Assembly (NCBI RefSeq): GCF_030687835.1
Contig: NZ_CP117449.1
Coordinates: 1,798,001 to 1,862,000, forward strand
Length of the DNA: 64,000 nucleotides
DNA from: Pseudomonas hefeiensis
GTDB taxonomy: Bacteria; Pseudomonadota; Gammaproteobacteria; Pseudomonadales; Pseudomonadaceae
Direction of reading: 5' to 3'
Shown here: positions 47,783 to 56,904 of the stretch, in pieces
How positions within the stretch are numbered: position 1 is the stretch's first letter
How the letters are laid out: every line of letters begins with the position of its first letter
Notes under the pieces: model-generated
Seen by the model: the letters and a program-made list of their open reading frames with translations, nothing else
The model's database searches: none
What the model was told of the DNA's origin: nothing
Made by a program: the position numbers and the translations under genes

Positions 47783-48124
47783 TTACTGGCTGGCGCCACC
47801 CTCGGAACCCGAACCGCCGGTAGTGGTTTTCGAACCCGTGCCGGTTTCGGCGTTATCGGGGGCATTGGAGTTCGGTGTATTCATGCCGCCCTGACGACCC
47901 GCATCATTGCCCTGCACCCGCGGATCGGTGCCGTTGGCGGGAGGCTGACCATTGTTCAGGCCACCGCCGGTACCGTCGGTGTTCAACTTGGGCATGCCTT
48001 CGGTCGCGGGGGAATTGGGCGCCTGTACCGGATCGGTCGGCCCGGTGCCGTCGGTGGTGGCTGCGAAAGCCGCCGAAGACAGCAGTGTGGCGAATGTGAA
48101 TGCAGTCAGCCTTGATGAGATCAT
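47783..48124 (-). CDS. Small exported Gly/Thr/Asn/Pro-rich protein
   Basis: 113 residues from the ATG at 48124 with a strong AAAGGAGG site (GGCGACACC spacing); the frame extends upstream to 48223 without that support. A clear signal peptide (MISSRLTAFTFATLLSSAAFA) is followed by about 92 residues of Gly, Thr, Asn, Pro and Ser in a disordered-looking pattern (TDGTGPTDPVQAPNS, GSKTTTGGSGSEGG), without Cys. Function unknown. Next to the SAP-domain gene on the same strand, 66 bp away. Confidence 0.72.
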   Translation of the reverse strand: MISSRLTAFTFATLLSSAAFAATTDGTGPTDPVQAPNSPATEGMPKLNTDGTGGGLNNGQPPANGTDPRVQGNDAGRQGGMNTPNSNAPDNAETGTGSKTTTGGSGSEGGASQ

Positions 48125-48302
48125 GGTGTCGCCTCCTTTTTCAGAATGCTTGCCTGATTTTGGGCTGTCCCGAATCCGGGTTGGTGCCTCGCAGGCGACG
48201 AATGGTACTGCAGGAACCGTCACTCAAAATTCTTCTTTGAGATGTGACGAGCGCAGCGTAGCGGCTTAGTATGGCGCTTTCAATTGGCTACAAGGCCCGT
48301 TC

Positions 48303-48785
48303 ATGTCGATCCAGATTCGTCCTGCGCAACCCAGCGATGCGCCTCAAATCCTTGCCTTCATCACTGAACTTGCCGATTACGAAAAGGCCCGTCACGAAGT
48401 CATCGCCAGTGTGGCGGACATTCAGCGCAGCCTGTTCAGCGAAGGCTCGACCGCCCATGGGCTGATCTGTCTGCGTGATGGCGTGCCCATCGGTTATGCG
48501 GTGTTTTTCTTCAGTTACTCCACCTGGCTGGGCAGCAACTGCCTGTACCTCGAGGACTTGTACATCACGCCTGACCAGCGCGGCGGCGGGGCGGGGAAGA
48601 CGTTGCTGCGCCATCTGGCAAAAATTGCCTGTGACAACGATTGCGGTCGCTTCGAGTGGAGTGTGCTGGACTGGAACACGCCGGCGATCGAGTTCTACAA
48701 ATCCCTCGGCGCGCAACCCCAGGAAGAGTGGGTGCGCTACCGGATGGACGGCCAGGTGCTACGGGATTTCGCCCAAGGCAACTGA
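48303..48785 (+). CDS. GNAT-family N-acetyltransferase
   Basis: 160 residues, one GNAT domain. Acetyl-CoA-binding motif A is in LEDLYITPDQRGGGAGKTLLRHLAKIA (R/Q-x-x-G-x-G/A), with FEWSVLDWNTPAIEFYKSLGA as motif B. Resembles the diamine/amino acid acetyltransferase-like branch, but no substrate can be stated. Divergent from the exported protein. Confidence 0.9.
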   Translation: MSIQIRPAQPSDAPQILAFITELADYEKARHEVIASVADIQRSLFSEGSTAHGLICLRDGVPIGYAVFFFSYSTWLGSNCLYLEDLYITPDQRGGGAGKTLLRHLAKIACDNDCGRFEWSVLDWNTPAIEFYKSLGAQPQEEWVRYRMDGQVLRDFAQGN

Positions 48786-48790
48786 GCGGT

Positions 48791-49423
48791 TCATGAGTAC
48801 GCGGTGCCCGCGTACTCGGCAAACCCCGGCCGTTGTTCGAGTCGTTTGCAATAAGCGGCCACGGCTGGGTAGTTCGGGCGTTCCATGGGCGTCTGGCGCC
48901 AGCGATGCACCGACAGACCGATGAGTACATCTGCGAGGGAAAAATCCGCACCGGCCACGTAGGCGCCAGTACGGTTCAACTGATCCTCGAGCAATCCCAT
49001 CTTTTCATTCCAGCCTTTGACTCCGGCGGCGATGCGTTGTGGGTCTTGGCAATCCGGATCCTTGCGCACCAGCGCGTAAAACGGATAACCCCAAGACGGG
49101 TTGAGTTCGGTCGCTTGCCAATCCATCCACTGCTCAACGCGCGCCCGGGCGGCCGCTTCGAGGGGCAGCAGATCGCTGCGTCCATGCTTGCCCGCCAAGT
49201 AGCGGCAAATGGTGTTGGACTCCCACAGCACACCGTTCTCATCAATGATCACCGGTACTTGGGCGTTGGGGTTGAGAGCCAGGAATTCGGGCTTATGGGT
49301 CGAGGCAAACCCGATGCCCCAGTCCTCGCGTTCGTAGGCGATTTCCAGTTCCTGGCAGGTCCACAGCACTTTTCTGACATTAATGGAGGAAGTGCGACCG
49401 AGGATTTTCAGCAGTTGTCCCAT
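48791..49423 (-). CDS. Glutathione S-transferase family protein
   Basis: 210 residues from the ATG at 49423, which has AGGGA 8 nt upstream; the alternative ATG at 49429 is too close to it, and the longer frame up to 49654 reads through the dgoK promoter. N-terminal thioredoxin-like part LKILGRTSSINVRKVLW, NPNAQVPVIIDENG and LWESNTICRYLAG; C-terminal helical domain with ADFSLADVLIG. Cytosolic. It interrupts the sugar island between araH and dgoK. Confidence 0.9.
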   Translation of the reverse strand: MGQLLKILGRTSSINVRKVLWTCQELEIAYEREDWGIGFASTHKPEFLALNPNAQVPVIIDENGVLWESNTICRYLAGKHGRSDLLPLEAAARARVEQWMDWQATELNPSWGYPFYALVRKDPDCQDPQRIAAGVKGWNEKMGLLEDQLNRTGAYVAGADFSLADVLIGLSVHRWRQTPMERPNYPAVAAYCKRLEQRPGFAEYAGTAYS

Positions 49424-49513
49424 AACCATTTCCCTGAGTTCTAAGGCGTCCGGCAGAGAACGTAGCAGGGTTCGCGGGCAAATGGCGATTGGGCTTCGCA
49501 GTTGATATTTATA

Positions 49514-49572
49514 TCCCAATATATGGGAGTGACATTTATATATTGAGATTATGCTGCGCCCAGGTTTATAGT
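49514..49572 (+). promoter_or_regulatory. dgoK promoter (copy 2 of the duplicated module)
   Basis: TCCCA-ATATA-TGGGA palindrome (49514-49528), 14 bp, -35 TTGAGA (49543-49548), 18-bp spacer, -10 TATAGT (49567-49572). Spacing is identical to the copy at 42261-42319, and the leader down to ACAGGTGAA..GATGCA is also alike. Confidence 0.7.
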
Positions 49573-49611
49573 CCGTGCACTCACTGCCAAAAAACAAAAC
49601 AGGTGAAACGG

Positions 49612-50592
49612 ATGCAGGCGCAACTGATTGCGCTCGATTGGGGGACCACCTCATTACGGGCTTACAAACTCGCCGCCGGTGGCGAGGTGCTCGAACAGCG
49701 CTCGCTGTCGTCGGGGATCATGCAATTGCCCTCAGGGCCGCGCAGCCTGGCTGGCGAGGTATGCGTCGACGGTTTTGAACTGGCCTTCGACGAGGCGTGC
49801 GGCGATTGGCTCGACGCCCAGCCAGGCTTGCCTGTGATCGCCTGCGGCATGGTCGGCAGCGCCCAGGGCTGGCGCGAAGTGCCTTACTGCGACACGCCTG
49901 CCAACGTCGCCAATCTCGGACACTCCCTACAAACCATCCGCAGCCTTCGCGGTGTCGATGTGCACATCGTACCGGGGGTGATCCAGCGTTCGCGGTTGCC
50001 CAATGTCATGCGCGGCGAAGAAACCCAGGTGCTCGGCGCCTTGCACAGCCTGCCGGACGAAGCGGTGCTGATCGGCCTGCCTGGCAGCCATTCGAAATGG
50101 GTGGAGGTCGTCAACGGCTGCATCGTGCATTTCGACACTTTCATGACCGGCGAGATCTTCGCCGTGCTCAGTGACCACAGCATTCTTGGCCGCACCCAAC
50201 AACGCGGCACGGCGTTCGATTGCCTGGCCTTTGATCGTGGTGTGCAGGTGGCGTTGTCGGTGGACGGCCAGATCGGCCCGTTATCCACCGTGTTCAGTGC
50301 CCGCAGTCTGGGCTTGACTGGCGAGCTTAATGCCAGCGCCCAGGCGGATTACCTTTCCGGTCTTCTGATCGGTCATGAACTGACGGCCCTGGCCACCGTG
50401 CAACGCCGACGGCGCGACAGCATCCATCTGCCAACGGTCGTGCTGATCGGCAACTCCCAACTCTGTATCCGTTATCAACGGGCTCTCGACGCCTGCGGTT
50501 TTGCCCGGGTGACCCTGGCCGAACAGGCCACCGAACGTGGTTTGTGGCAACTGGCCGTGGCGGCTGGGTTGCTTGCTTCCACCGCCCCCTGA
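49612..50592 (+). CDS. dgoK: 2-dehydro-3-deoxygalactonokinase
   Basis: 326 residues from ATG 49612 (MQAQLIALDWGTTSLRAYKL, the DgoK phosphate loop). Further landmarks: VIACGMVGSAQGWREVPY, GLPGSHSKWVEV and FMTGEIFAVL. Phosphorylates 2-keto-3-deoxy-D-galactonate at C6. The frame extends upstream to 49489 but that sequence is promoter. First gene of dgoKAD-T-iclR; its start and ribosome site are copied at the leader ORF at 42372. Confidence 0.94.
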   Translation: MQAQLIALDWGTTSLRAYKLAAGGEVLEQRSLSSGIMQLPSGPRSLAGEVCVDGFELAFDEACGDWLDAQPGLPVIACGMVGSAQGWREVPYCDTPANVANLGHSLQTIRSLRGVDVHIVPGVIQRSRLPNVMRGEETQVLGALHSLPDEAVLIGLPGSHSKWVEVVNGCIVHFDTFMTGEIFAVLSDHSILGRTQQRGTAFDCLAFDRGVQVALSVDGQIGPLSTVFSARSLGLTGELNASAQADYLSGLLIGHELTALATVQRRRRDSIHLPTVVLIGNSQLCIRYQRALDACGFARVTLAEQATERGLWQLAVAAGLLASTAP

Positions 50593-50611
50593 ACCTGACT
50601 GGAGGTCTGAC

Positions 50612-51232
50612 ATGCTCACACAAGCACTGGCGCACAACGGGCTGATCGCAATCTTGCGCGGTCTGCGTCCGGAAGAGGCCGCCGCTATCGGCGAAGTCCT
50701 TTATAGCGCCGGCTTTCGCGTCATTGAAGTACCGCTCAATTCCCCCGAACCGTACGAAAGTATCCGCATCCTGCGCAGTACCTTGCCCGCCGATTGCCTG
50801 ATCGGTGCTGGCACGGTGTTAACACCGGAGCAGGTCGAGCAAGTGAAGGCCGCCGGTGGCCAGGTCATCGTCATGCCCCACAGCGATCCGAAGGTACTGC
50901 GTGCAGCGAAAGCGGCGGGGTTGTACCTGTCGCCTGGCGTCGCCACGCCCACCGAAGCCTTTGCTGCGCTGGCTGAAGGGGCTCATGTGTTGAAGATGTT
51001 TCCGGCCGAGCAAATGGGCCCGGCGGTGGTCAAGGCCTGGCTCGCGGTGTTGCCGGCCGGGACCGTACTGGTGCCGGTGGGCGGGATTACGCCGGACAAC
51101 ATGGCGGTGTTCGTCGAGGCCGGTGTCAAGGGATTCGGCCTGGGTTCCGGCTTGTTCAAGCCGGGCCTGACGGCGGACGAAGTCGCGGTGCGCGCCAAGG
51201 CCTACGCCGAGGCATGGAATGCTTTGATCTGA
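50612..51232 (+). CDS. dgoA: 2-dehydro-3-deoxy-6-phosphogalactonate aldolase
   Basis: 206 residues from ATG 50612 with GGAGG upstream. KDPG aldolase fold: Glu39 in [20 protein letters not shown], and the Schiff-base Lys128 in HVLKMFPAE. Splits KDPGal into pyruvate and glyceraldehyde 3-phosphate. 19 bp after dgoK. Confidence 0.95.
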   Translation: MLTQALAHNGLIAILRGLRPEEAAAIGEVLYSAGFRVIEVPLNSPEPYESIRILRSTLPADCLIGAGTVLTPEQVEQVKAAGGQVIVMPHSDPKVLRAAKAAGLYLSPGVATPTEAFAALAEGAHVLKMFPAEQMGPAVVKAWLAVLPAGTVLVPVGGITPDNMAVFVEAGVKGFGLGSGLFKPGLTADEVAVRAKAYAEAWNALI

Positions 51233-51281
51233 AGACTTTTCCAGCGCCCCGTGCGCTGCATCTGACAAGAGAGACAACAAG

Positions 51282-52430
51282 ATGAAAATCACCAAACTGA
51301 CCACGTTCATCGTTCCGCCGCGCTGGTGCTTCCTCAAGGTCGAAACCGACGAAGGTGTCACCGGCTGGGGTGAACCCGTGGTCGAAGGCCGCGCCCACAC
51401 GGTGGCGGCGGCCGTTGAGGAATTGTCCGACTACCTGATCGGCAAAGACCCACGCAACATCGAAGACATCTGGACCGTGCTCTATCGCGGCGGCTTTTAC
51501 CGTGGCGGCGCGATCCACATGAGCGCCCTGGCCGGTATCGACCAGGCGTTGTGGGACATCAAGGGCAAGGCCTTGGGTGTGTCAGTCAGCGATTTGCTCG
51601 GCGGTCAGGTGCGCGACAAGATTCGCGTGTATTCGTGGATCGGCGGCGACCGTCCGGCGGACACCGCCCGGGCGGCGAAAGAAGCCGTGGCGCGGGGTTT
51701 CACCGCTGTGAAGATGAACGGCACCGAAGAGCTGCAATTTCTCGACACCTTTGAAAAAGTCGACCTGGCCCTGGCCAACGTCGCGGCAGTACGGGACGCA
51801 GTCGGGCCGAACGTCGGCATCGGCGTGGACTTCCACGGTCGGGTGCACAAGCCGATGGCCAAGGTGCTGATGAAGGAGCTTGATCCGTACAAACTGATGT
51901 TCATCGAAGAGCCGGTACTCAGTGAGAACTACGAGGCCCTGAAAGAACTGGCACCGCTGACCAGCACCCCGATCGCCTTGGGCGAGCGGCTGTTTTCCCG
52001 TTGGGACTTCAAGCGTGTACTCAGCGAAGGCTACGTGGACATCATCCAGCCGGATGCGTCCCACGCCGGCGGCATCACCGAAACCCGCAAGATCGCCAAC
52101 ATGGCTGAAGCCTACGACGTGGCACTGGCGCTGCACTGCCCCTTGGGCCCCATCGCCCTGGCGGCGTGCCTGCAGCTGGATGCGGTTTGCTACAACGCCT
52201 TCATCCAGGAGCAGAGCCTGGGCATCCACTACAACGAGAGCAACGACCTGCTGGATTACATCAAGGATCCGCAGGTGTTCGACTACGACAAGGGCTTCGT
52301 GAAAATCCCGAATGGCCCGGGCCTGGGCATCGAGATCAACGAGGATTACGTTATCGAACGCGCGGCCATCGGCCACCGCTGGCGCAACCCGATCTGGCGC
52401 CATGCCGATGGCAGTTTTGCCGAGTGGTGA
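51282..52430 (+). CDS. dgoD: D-galactonate dehydratase
   Basis: 382 residues, exactly the length of E. coli DgoD and collinear with it. Enolase superfamily: VKMNGTEEL in the barrel, metal ligands in [14 protein letters not shown] (Asp), FIEEPVL (Glu) and ALGERLFSR (Glu), and the catalytic His in [13 protein letters not shown]. Dehydrates D-galactonate to 2-keto-3-deoxygalactonate. Ends in [16 protein letters not shown]. Confidence 0.96.
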   Translation: MKITKLTTFIVPPRWCFLKVETDEGVTGWGEPVVEGRAHTVAAAVEELSDYLIGKDPRNIEDIWTVLYRGGFYRGGAIHMSALAGIDQALWDIKGKALGVSVSDLLGGQVRDKIRVYSWIGGDRPADTARAAKEAVARGFTAVKMNGTEELQFLDTFEKVDLALANVAAVRDAVGPNVGIGVDFHGRVHKPMAKVLMKELDPYKLMFIEEPVLSENYEALKELAPLTSTPIALGERLFSRWDFKRVLSEGYVDIIQPDASHAGGITETRKIANMAEAYDVALALHCPLGPIALAACLQLDAVCYNAFIQEQSLGIHYNESNDLLDYIKDPQVFDYDKGFVKIPNGPGLGIEINEDYVIERAAIGHRWRNPIWRHADGSFAEW

Positions 52431-52479
52431 TTTGCGCCTGATCACTCTGATAGGAATCCTTTCAGGAGCAAAAGACTTC

Positions 52480-52537
52480 TGTGGAGCAAGGGGCTCTGTG
52501 GGAGCAAGGCCCTGTGGGAGCAAGGCTTGCTCCCACA
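52480..52537. repeat. Partial REP copies between dgoD and dgoT
   Basis: Three direct partial copies of the REP start (TGTGGAGCAAGG at 52480, TGTGGGAGCAAGG at 52497 and 52513), the last forming a hairpin with GCTTGCTCCCACA ending at 52537. It lies within the operon and could stabilise the dgoKAD part of the mRNA. Confidence 0.85.
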
Positions 52538-52590
52538 GGGACTTGTTCAATCCTTGCCGTATTCGACAAATATAAAAAAGAGGCACTCAC

Positions 52591-53895
52591 ATGCAAGCGC
52601 ACACCCTGAGCGCGCAAGCGTCGTTGGTGACGCCCAGCCGCAAACGTTTTTTCATCATGGTCCTGCTGTTTATCACCGTGGTGATCAACTACCTGGACCG
52701 CAGCAACCTCTCGATCGCCGCCCCCGCGCTGACCAGTGAGCTGGGCATCGATCCAATCCACGTCGGGCTGATTTTTTCGGCGTTCGGCTGGACCTACGCG
52801 GCCATGCAGATCCCCGGTGGCTGGCTGGTGGACCGGGTGCCCCCGCGTATTCTGTATAGCGTTGCCCTGTTGCTGTGGTCAGTGGCCACGGTGATGCTCG
52901 GTTTTGCCGCCAGCTTCATCGCGTTGTTCGTCCTGCGCATGGCGGTGGGGGCTCTGGAAGCGCCGGCCTACCCGATTAATAGCCGCGTGGTGACCACCTG
53001 GTTTCCTGAGCGCGAGCGGGCCACGGCCATTGGTTTCTACACCTCGGGGCAGTTCGTCGGGCTGGCCTTCCTGACACCGGTATTGGCCTGGCTGCAACAC
53101 GCCTTCGGTTGGCACATGGTGTTTGTCGCCACGGGTGCGGTGGGCATCATCTGGGCGGTGATCTGGTACGCGGTGTATCGCGAGCCGCGGGATTTCAAAG
53201 GGGTCAACGCCGCCGAGATCGAACTGATCCGCGAAGGCGGCGGGTTGGTGGATATCCAGGCCGATACAGCCAAGGCCAAGTTCAGTTGGGCGGACCTGGG
53301 GATCGTCCTGACCCAGCGCAAGCTGTGGGGCATTTACCTGGGCCAGTTCTGCTTGAATTCCACGCTGTGGTTTTTTCTGACCTGGTTCCCGACCTACCTG
53401 GTGAAATATCGCGGCATGGACTTCATCAAGTCCGGCCTGTTGGCGTCGCTGCCGTTCCTCGCCGCGTTCGTCGGTGTGTTGTGTTCCGGGTTCTTCTCCG
53501 ACTGGCTGATCCGTCGCGGTTCCACGGTGGGGTTCGCCCGCAAGCTGCCGATCATTGGCGGGCTGCTGATCTCTACGGCGATCATCGGCGCCAACTTCGT
53601 CGAGTCGACACCGCTGGTGATTGCATTCCTGGCCCTGGCGTTTTTCGGCAATGGCCTGGCGTCGATCACCTGGTCGCTGGTGTCGACCCTGGCGCCAGCG
53701 CGGCTGCTCGGGCTGACGGGCGGGGTGTTCAATTTCATCGGTAACCTGTCGGCCATCGCCACGCCCATTGTCATTGGTTTCCTCGCCAGCGGCGATTCGT
53801 TTGCCCCGGCCATCACCTACATCGCCGTGCTGGCGTTGATTGGCGCGCTGTCCTACATCCTGCTGGTGGGGAAGGTCGAGCGCATCGAGTTGTAG
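52591..53895 (+). CDS. dgoT: MFS transporter of the anion:cation symporter family (DgoT-like)
   Basis: 434 residues, 12 membrane helices. ACS-family signature VINYLDRSNLSIAAPAL in helix 1, GWTYAAMQIPGGWLVDRV and the second-half LGLTGGVFNFIGNLSAI. By operon context a proton-coupled D-galactonate importer. ATG 52591 has AAAGAGG. Separated from dgoD by the REP element, not by a promoter that can be recognised. Confidence 0.9.
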   Translation: MQAHTLSAQASLVTPSRKRFFIMVLLFITVVINYLDRSNLSIAAPALTSELGIDPIHVGLIFSAFGWTYAAMQIPGGWLVDRVPPRILYSVALLLWSVATVMLGFAASFIALFVLRMAVGALEAPAYPINSRVVTTWFPERERATAIGFYTSGQFVGLAFLTPVLAWLQHAFGWHMVFVATGAVGIIWAVIWYAVYREPRDFKGVNAAEIELIREGGGLVDIQADTAKAKFSWADLGIVLTQRKLWGIYLGQFCLNSTLWFFLTWFPTYLVKYRGMDFIKSGLLASLPFLAAFVGVLCSGFFSDWLIRRGSTVGFARKLPIIGGLLISTAIIGANFVESTPLVIAFLALAFFGNGLASITWSLVSTLAPARLLGLTGGVFNFIGNLSAIATPIVIGFLASGDSFAPAITYIAVLALIGALSYILLVGKVERIEL

Positions 53896-53954
53896 TCCGA
53901 CGGGGCGGGCGACCATAATGCCGCCCGTTCCCCGCTCACTGTTGAAGGCCGGAT

Positions 53955-54758
53955 ATGCAGCAAGACGATCCAAAAATCACCAAGGACGCGGCGCCCACAG
54001 GCACCCAGACACTGCTGCGTGGTCTGGGTGTGGTCCAGGCAGTCGCCAGCGGCGCCCGTGACCTGAAGGAAATCGCCCGGTTGATCGGCACTACCCGCAG
54101 CACCACCCATCGCCTGGCCAGTTGCCTGGTGGATGAGCGCTACCTGCGCGTGGTGCCGCAAGTGGGTTATCTGTTGGGACCGAAGCTGATCGAGTTGGGT
54201 TTTCAGGCCCGGGAAGAGTTGCCGCTGGTGAGTCTGGCGGGGCCGTACCTGGACGAGTTGTCGGCGCTTACCGGTGACACCGTCCACCTGGCGATTCGCG
54301 AGGGCGACGAGGTGTTGTACCTGTTGAAAAATCCGGGGCGCAATGGCCCGGAAATGCGTTCGCGCGTGGGCCATCGCATGCCGCTGGCGCGTACCGGGAT
54401 CGGTAAAGCGCTGATGCTCGATGATTCTCAGGAGCAATGGAAAAGGCTGTATGAAATCAGCTTGCCGGCGGGTGGGAAGAATCAGTTCTGGCCCCAGCAT
54501 CCAGAGCAATCCTGGGAGCAGTTCCAGCAGCGGATGGTGGAGTATGTAGCGGGCGGTTATGCCTTCGATCTGGAAGACAACGAGCCGTCGATTCGTTGCG
54601 TGGCGGCGCCGATCCGAGATGCCGGCAAGCGTATCGTCGCCGGTATCAGCATCGCGAGCACCGTACCGTATATGCCGCTGGAAAAAATGGCCGAGCTGAT
54701 TCCCCTGGTCAAAGGGGTCACAGCCCGGCTGTCGGCGGAACTTGGCGCGAAGGTCTGA
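53955..54758 (+). CDS. IclR-family regulator
   Basis: 267 residues. N-terminal winged helix (LLRGLGVVQAVASGARDLKEIARLIGTTRSTTHRL, in part) and the C-terminal IclR effector domain (RVGHRMPLARTGIGKALM, AAPIRDAGKRIVAGISIAS). 59 bp after dgoT, so likely in the dgo operon. It is a candidate to bind the TCCCA-N5-TGGGA palindromes at the two duplicated promoters, because IclR members often activate from such positions (inference). Confidence 0.88.
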   Translation: MQQDDPKITKDAAPTGTQTLLRGLGVVQAVASGARDLKEIARLIGTTRSTTHRLASCLVDERYLRVVPQVGYLLGPKLIELGFQAREELPLVSLAGPYLDELSALTGDTVHLAIREGDEVLYLLKNPGRNGPEMRSRVGHRMPLARTGIGKALMLDDSQEQWKRLYEISLPAGGKNQFWPQHPEQSWEQFQQRMVEYVAGGYAFDLEDNEPSIRCVAAPIRDAGKRIVAGISIASTVPYMPLEKMAELIPLVKGVTARLSAELGAKV

Positions 54759-54764
54759 CGAGCG

Positions 54765-55817
54765 TCAGGCTTTGAGCGTCGCCATGTCGATGACGAAGCG
54801 ATACTTCACATCGCCTGCGATCATGCGGCTGTAGGCCTCGTTGATCTGGCGGATGTCGAGCATTTCAATGTCGCAGCTGATGTTGTGTTCGGCGCAGAAA
54901 TCCAGTACTTCCTGGGTTTCGGCAACACCGCCGATCAACGAACCGGCCAGGACCCGACGGCCCATGATCAGTTTTGCCGCGTGTACCGGCGGATCGATCG
55001 GCTCGACCAAGCCCACCAGGATGTGCACACCGTCGAAACGCAAGGTGTCGAGGTAGGGGTTGAGGTCGTGCTGCACCGGAATGGTGTCCAGCAGGAAGTG
55101 GAATCGCCCGGCCGCGGCGGCCATCTGTTCGGCGTCTGTAGATACGATCACATGGTCCGCGCCTTGACGACGAGCTTCTTCGGCCTTGCTCGCTGAGCGA
55201 GTGAACAACGTGACTTCTGCGCCCATGGCCTTGGCGAACTTGATGCCCATGTGGCCGAGGCCGCCCATGCCCAGCACGCCGACCTTGTCGCCGGCCTTCA
55301 CGCCGTAGTGCTTGAGGGGCGAGTAGGTGGTGATGCCGGCGCACAGAATCGGCGCGGCGCCGGCCGGGTCGAGTGTTTCCGGGATGCGCAGCACAAAGTG
55401 TTCGCTGACCACGATGCTGTTGGAGTAACCGCCCATGGTGTGACCGCCGCTCACACGGTCCGGGCTGGCGTAGGTCTGTGTCATGCCCTGGTAGCAGTAT
55501 TGTTCCAGATCAGCGCGACAGGCTTCGCACTCGCGGCAGGAGTCGACCATGCAGCCAACGCCCACCAGGTCGCCAATTTTATAGCGGGTGACATTCGCCC
55601 CGACAGCGGTGACTTTTCCGACGATCTCATGGCCGGGCATCAACGGATAAACGGCAATACCCCATTCATTGCGGGCCTGGTGGATGTCGGAGTGGCATAC
55701 GCCACAGTAGAGAATGTCGATCGCCACATCGTCGGCGCGCGGGCTGCGGCGTTCGAACTTCATCGGGGCGAGGGGGGTGGTGGGCGATTGGGCGGCATAT
55801 CCGATAGCAGTGTACAT
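54765..55817 (-). CDS. NAD(P)-dependent zinc alcohol dehydrogenase (YahK-like)
   Basis: 350 residues from the ATG at 55817 (GAGG 8 nt before); the frame is open to 55868 without family sequence. Catalytic zinc residues in CGVCHSDIHQARNEWG and MPGHEIVG; structural zinc in CRECEACRADLEQYC; Rossmann loop GVLGMGGLGHMGIKFA. Length and order match E. coli YahK, an NADPH-dependent aldehyde reductase/cinnamyl alcohol dehydrogenase type. Divergent from an AraC regulator. Confidence 0.92.
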   Translation of the reverse strand: MYTAIGYAAQSPTTPLAPMKFERRSPRADDVAIDILYCGVCHSDIHQARNEWGIAVYPLMPGHEIVGKVTAVGANVTRYKIGDLVGVGCMVDSCRECEACRADLEQYCYQGMTQTYASPDRVSGGHTMGGYSNSIVVSEHFVLRIPETLDPAGAAPILCAGITTYSPLKHYGVKAGDKVGVLGMGGLGHMGIKFAKAMGAEVTLFTRSASKAEEARRQGADHVIVSTDAEQMAAAAGRFHFLLDTIPVQHDLNPYLDTLRFDGVHILVGLVEPIDPPVHAAKLIMGRRVLAGSLIGGVAETQEVLDFCAEHNISCDIEMLDIRQINEAYSRMIAGDVKYRFVIDMATLKA

Positions 55818-55996
55818 AATAGACCTCGCTAAGCAGTGAACGGTGAGGTGGTCCATTGTGGGAGTCATGTCGGTTCGCGGCGATGGCGATTCCTACGCGT
55901 GTCATGCCTATTCCTCCGACATTGGCTATGGTTTGATCCTACGAAGCATTAGACCTGCGATGATGCTTTCATCCCTTTTTTCGTGAAGTTTTCCCC

Positions 55997-56887
55997 ATGT
56001 TGTTGACCCGTCATCTTGATGCCAATGCCACTTTGGTTTCGCTGATTGAACCCCTGGCGACCCGTGACGGTTTCGTGCCTACGCAACTGCCCGGCGTGCA
56101 AACTCTTCGCGCCAGCCAGGACGTCGCCCGTGGTCCACAGCTCTACGAGCCGAGTCTGGTGATCATTGCCCAAGGCAGCAAACTGGCGTTCCTGGGGCCT
56201 CGCACGCTGGAGTACGGTGCGGGGCACTATTTGATCCAGGCGCTGCCGGTGCCGTTCGAATGCGAAACCTACGCCATGCCCAATGCTCCGCTGCTGGGGG
56301 TTTCCGTGGCAATCGATCGGGCGATACTGGGGGAGCTGGTGCTGGCCATGGGGCTGGTGCCGGGGCGGAGCCTGGCCCCGCAGACGCCGGAATCGATGAC
56401 CTGCGCAGTGCTCGATGACGCCATGCGTGGGTGTGTCGAACGCTTATTGCGCTGCCTGCACGATCCATTGGAATGCCAGGTCATGGGTCAGGCGCGGCTG
56501 CGGGAGCTGCTGTTCGTCGCCTTGCGCGGCCCTCAGGCCGACGTACTGCGCGCGCTGGTGGAGCAGCAAGGCCAGTTCGCCCGTATTGCCGCTGCCCTGA
56601 GCCATCTGCACGCACATTTCACCGAGCCGTTGAATGTCGAGACGTTGGCCAGTTGCGCGAACATGAGTGCTTCGACCTTCCATGAACATTTCAAACGCAG
56701 CACGCTGTTGTCGCCGGTGCAGTACCTCAAGCGACTGCGTCTGCTTAAGGCTCAGCGGTTGTTGCTGATCGAGGGCATGGGCGTGGCCCAGGTTGCGCAT
56801 CAGGTGGGGTATCAGAGTTCGTCGCAGTTCAGCCGGGAGTACAAGCGTTACTTCGAGCGCAGTCCAGGGGAAGAGCGCGCGGCGTGA
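55997..56887 (+). CDS. AraC-family regulator (AraC_N type)
   Basis: 296 residues. The N-terminal half is the AraC_N (DUF/YqhC-like) domain (YEPSLVIIAQGSKLAFLG, GHYLIQALPVPFECETYAM) and the C-terminal half holds two helix-turn-helix motifs (VETLASCANMSASTFHEHFKR and VAHQVGYQSSSQFSREYKR). Members of this branch often control adjacent aldehyde-reductase genes; the divergent YahK-like gene is its likely target. Confidence 0.9.
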   Translation: MLLTRHLDANATLVSLIEPLATRDGFVPTQLPGVQTLRASQDVARGPQLYEPSLVIIAQGSKLAFLGPRTLEYGAGHYLIQALPVPFECETYAMPNAPLLGVSVAIDRAILGELVLAMGLVPGRSLAPQTPESMTCAVLDDAMRGCVERLLRCLHDPLECQVMGQARLRELLFVALRGPQADVLRALVEQQGQFARIAAALSHLHAHFTEPLNVETLASCANMSASTFHEHFKRSTLLSPVQYLKRLRLLKAQRLLLIEGMGVAQVAHQVGYQSSSQFSREYKRYFERSPGEERAA

Positions 56888-56904
56888 TCCAGCGCAAATC
56901 CCCC

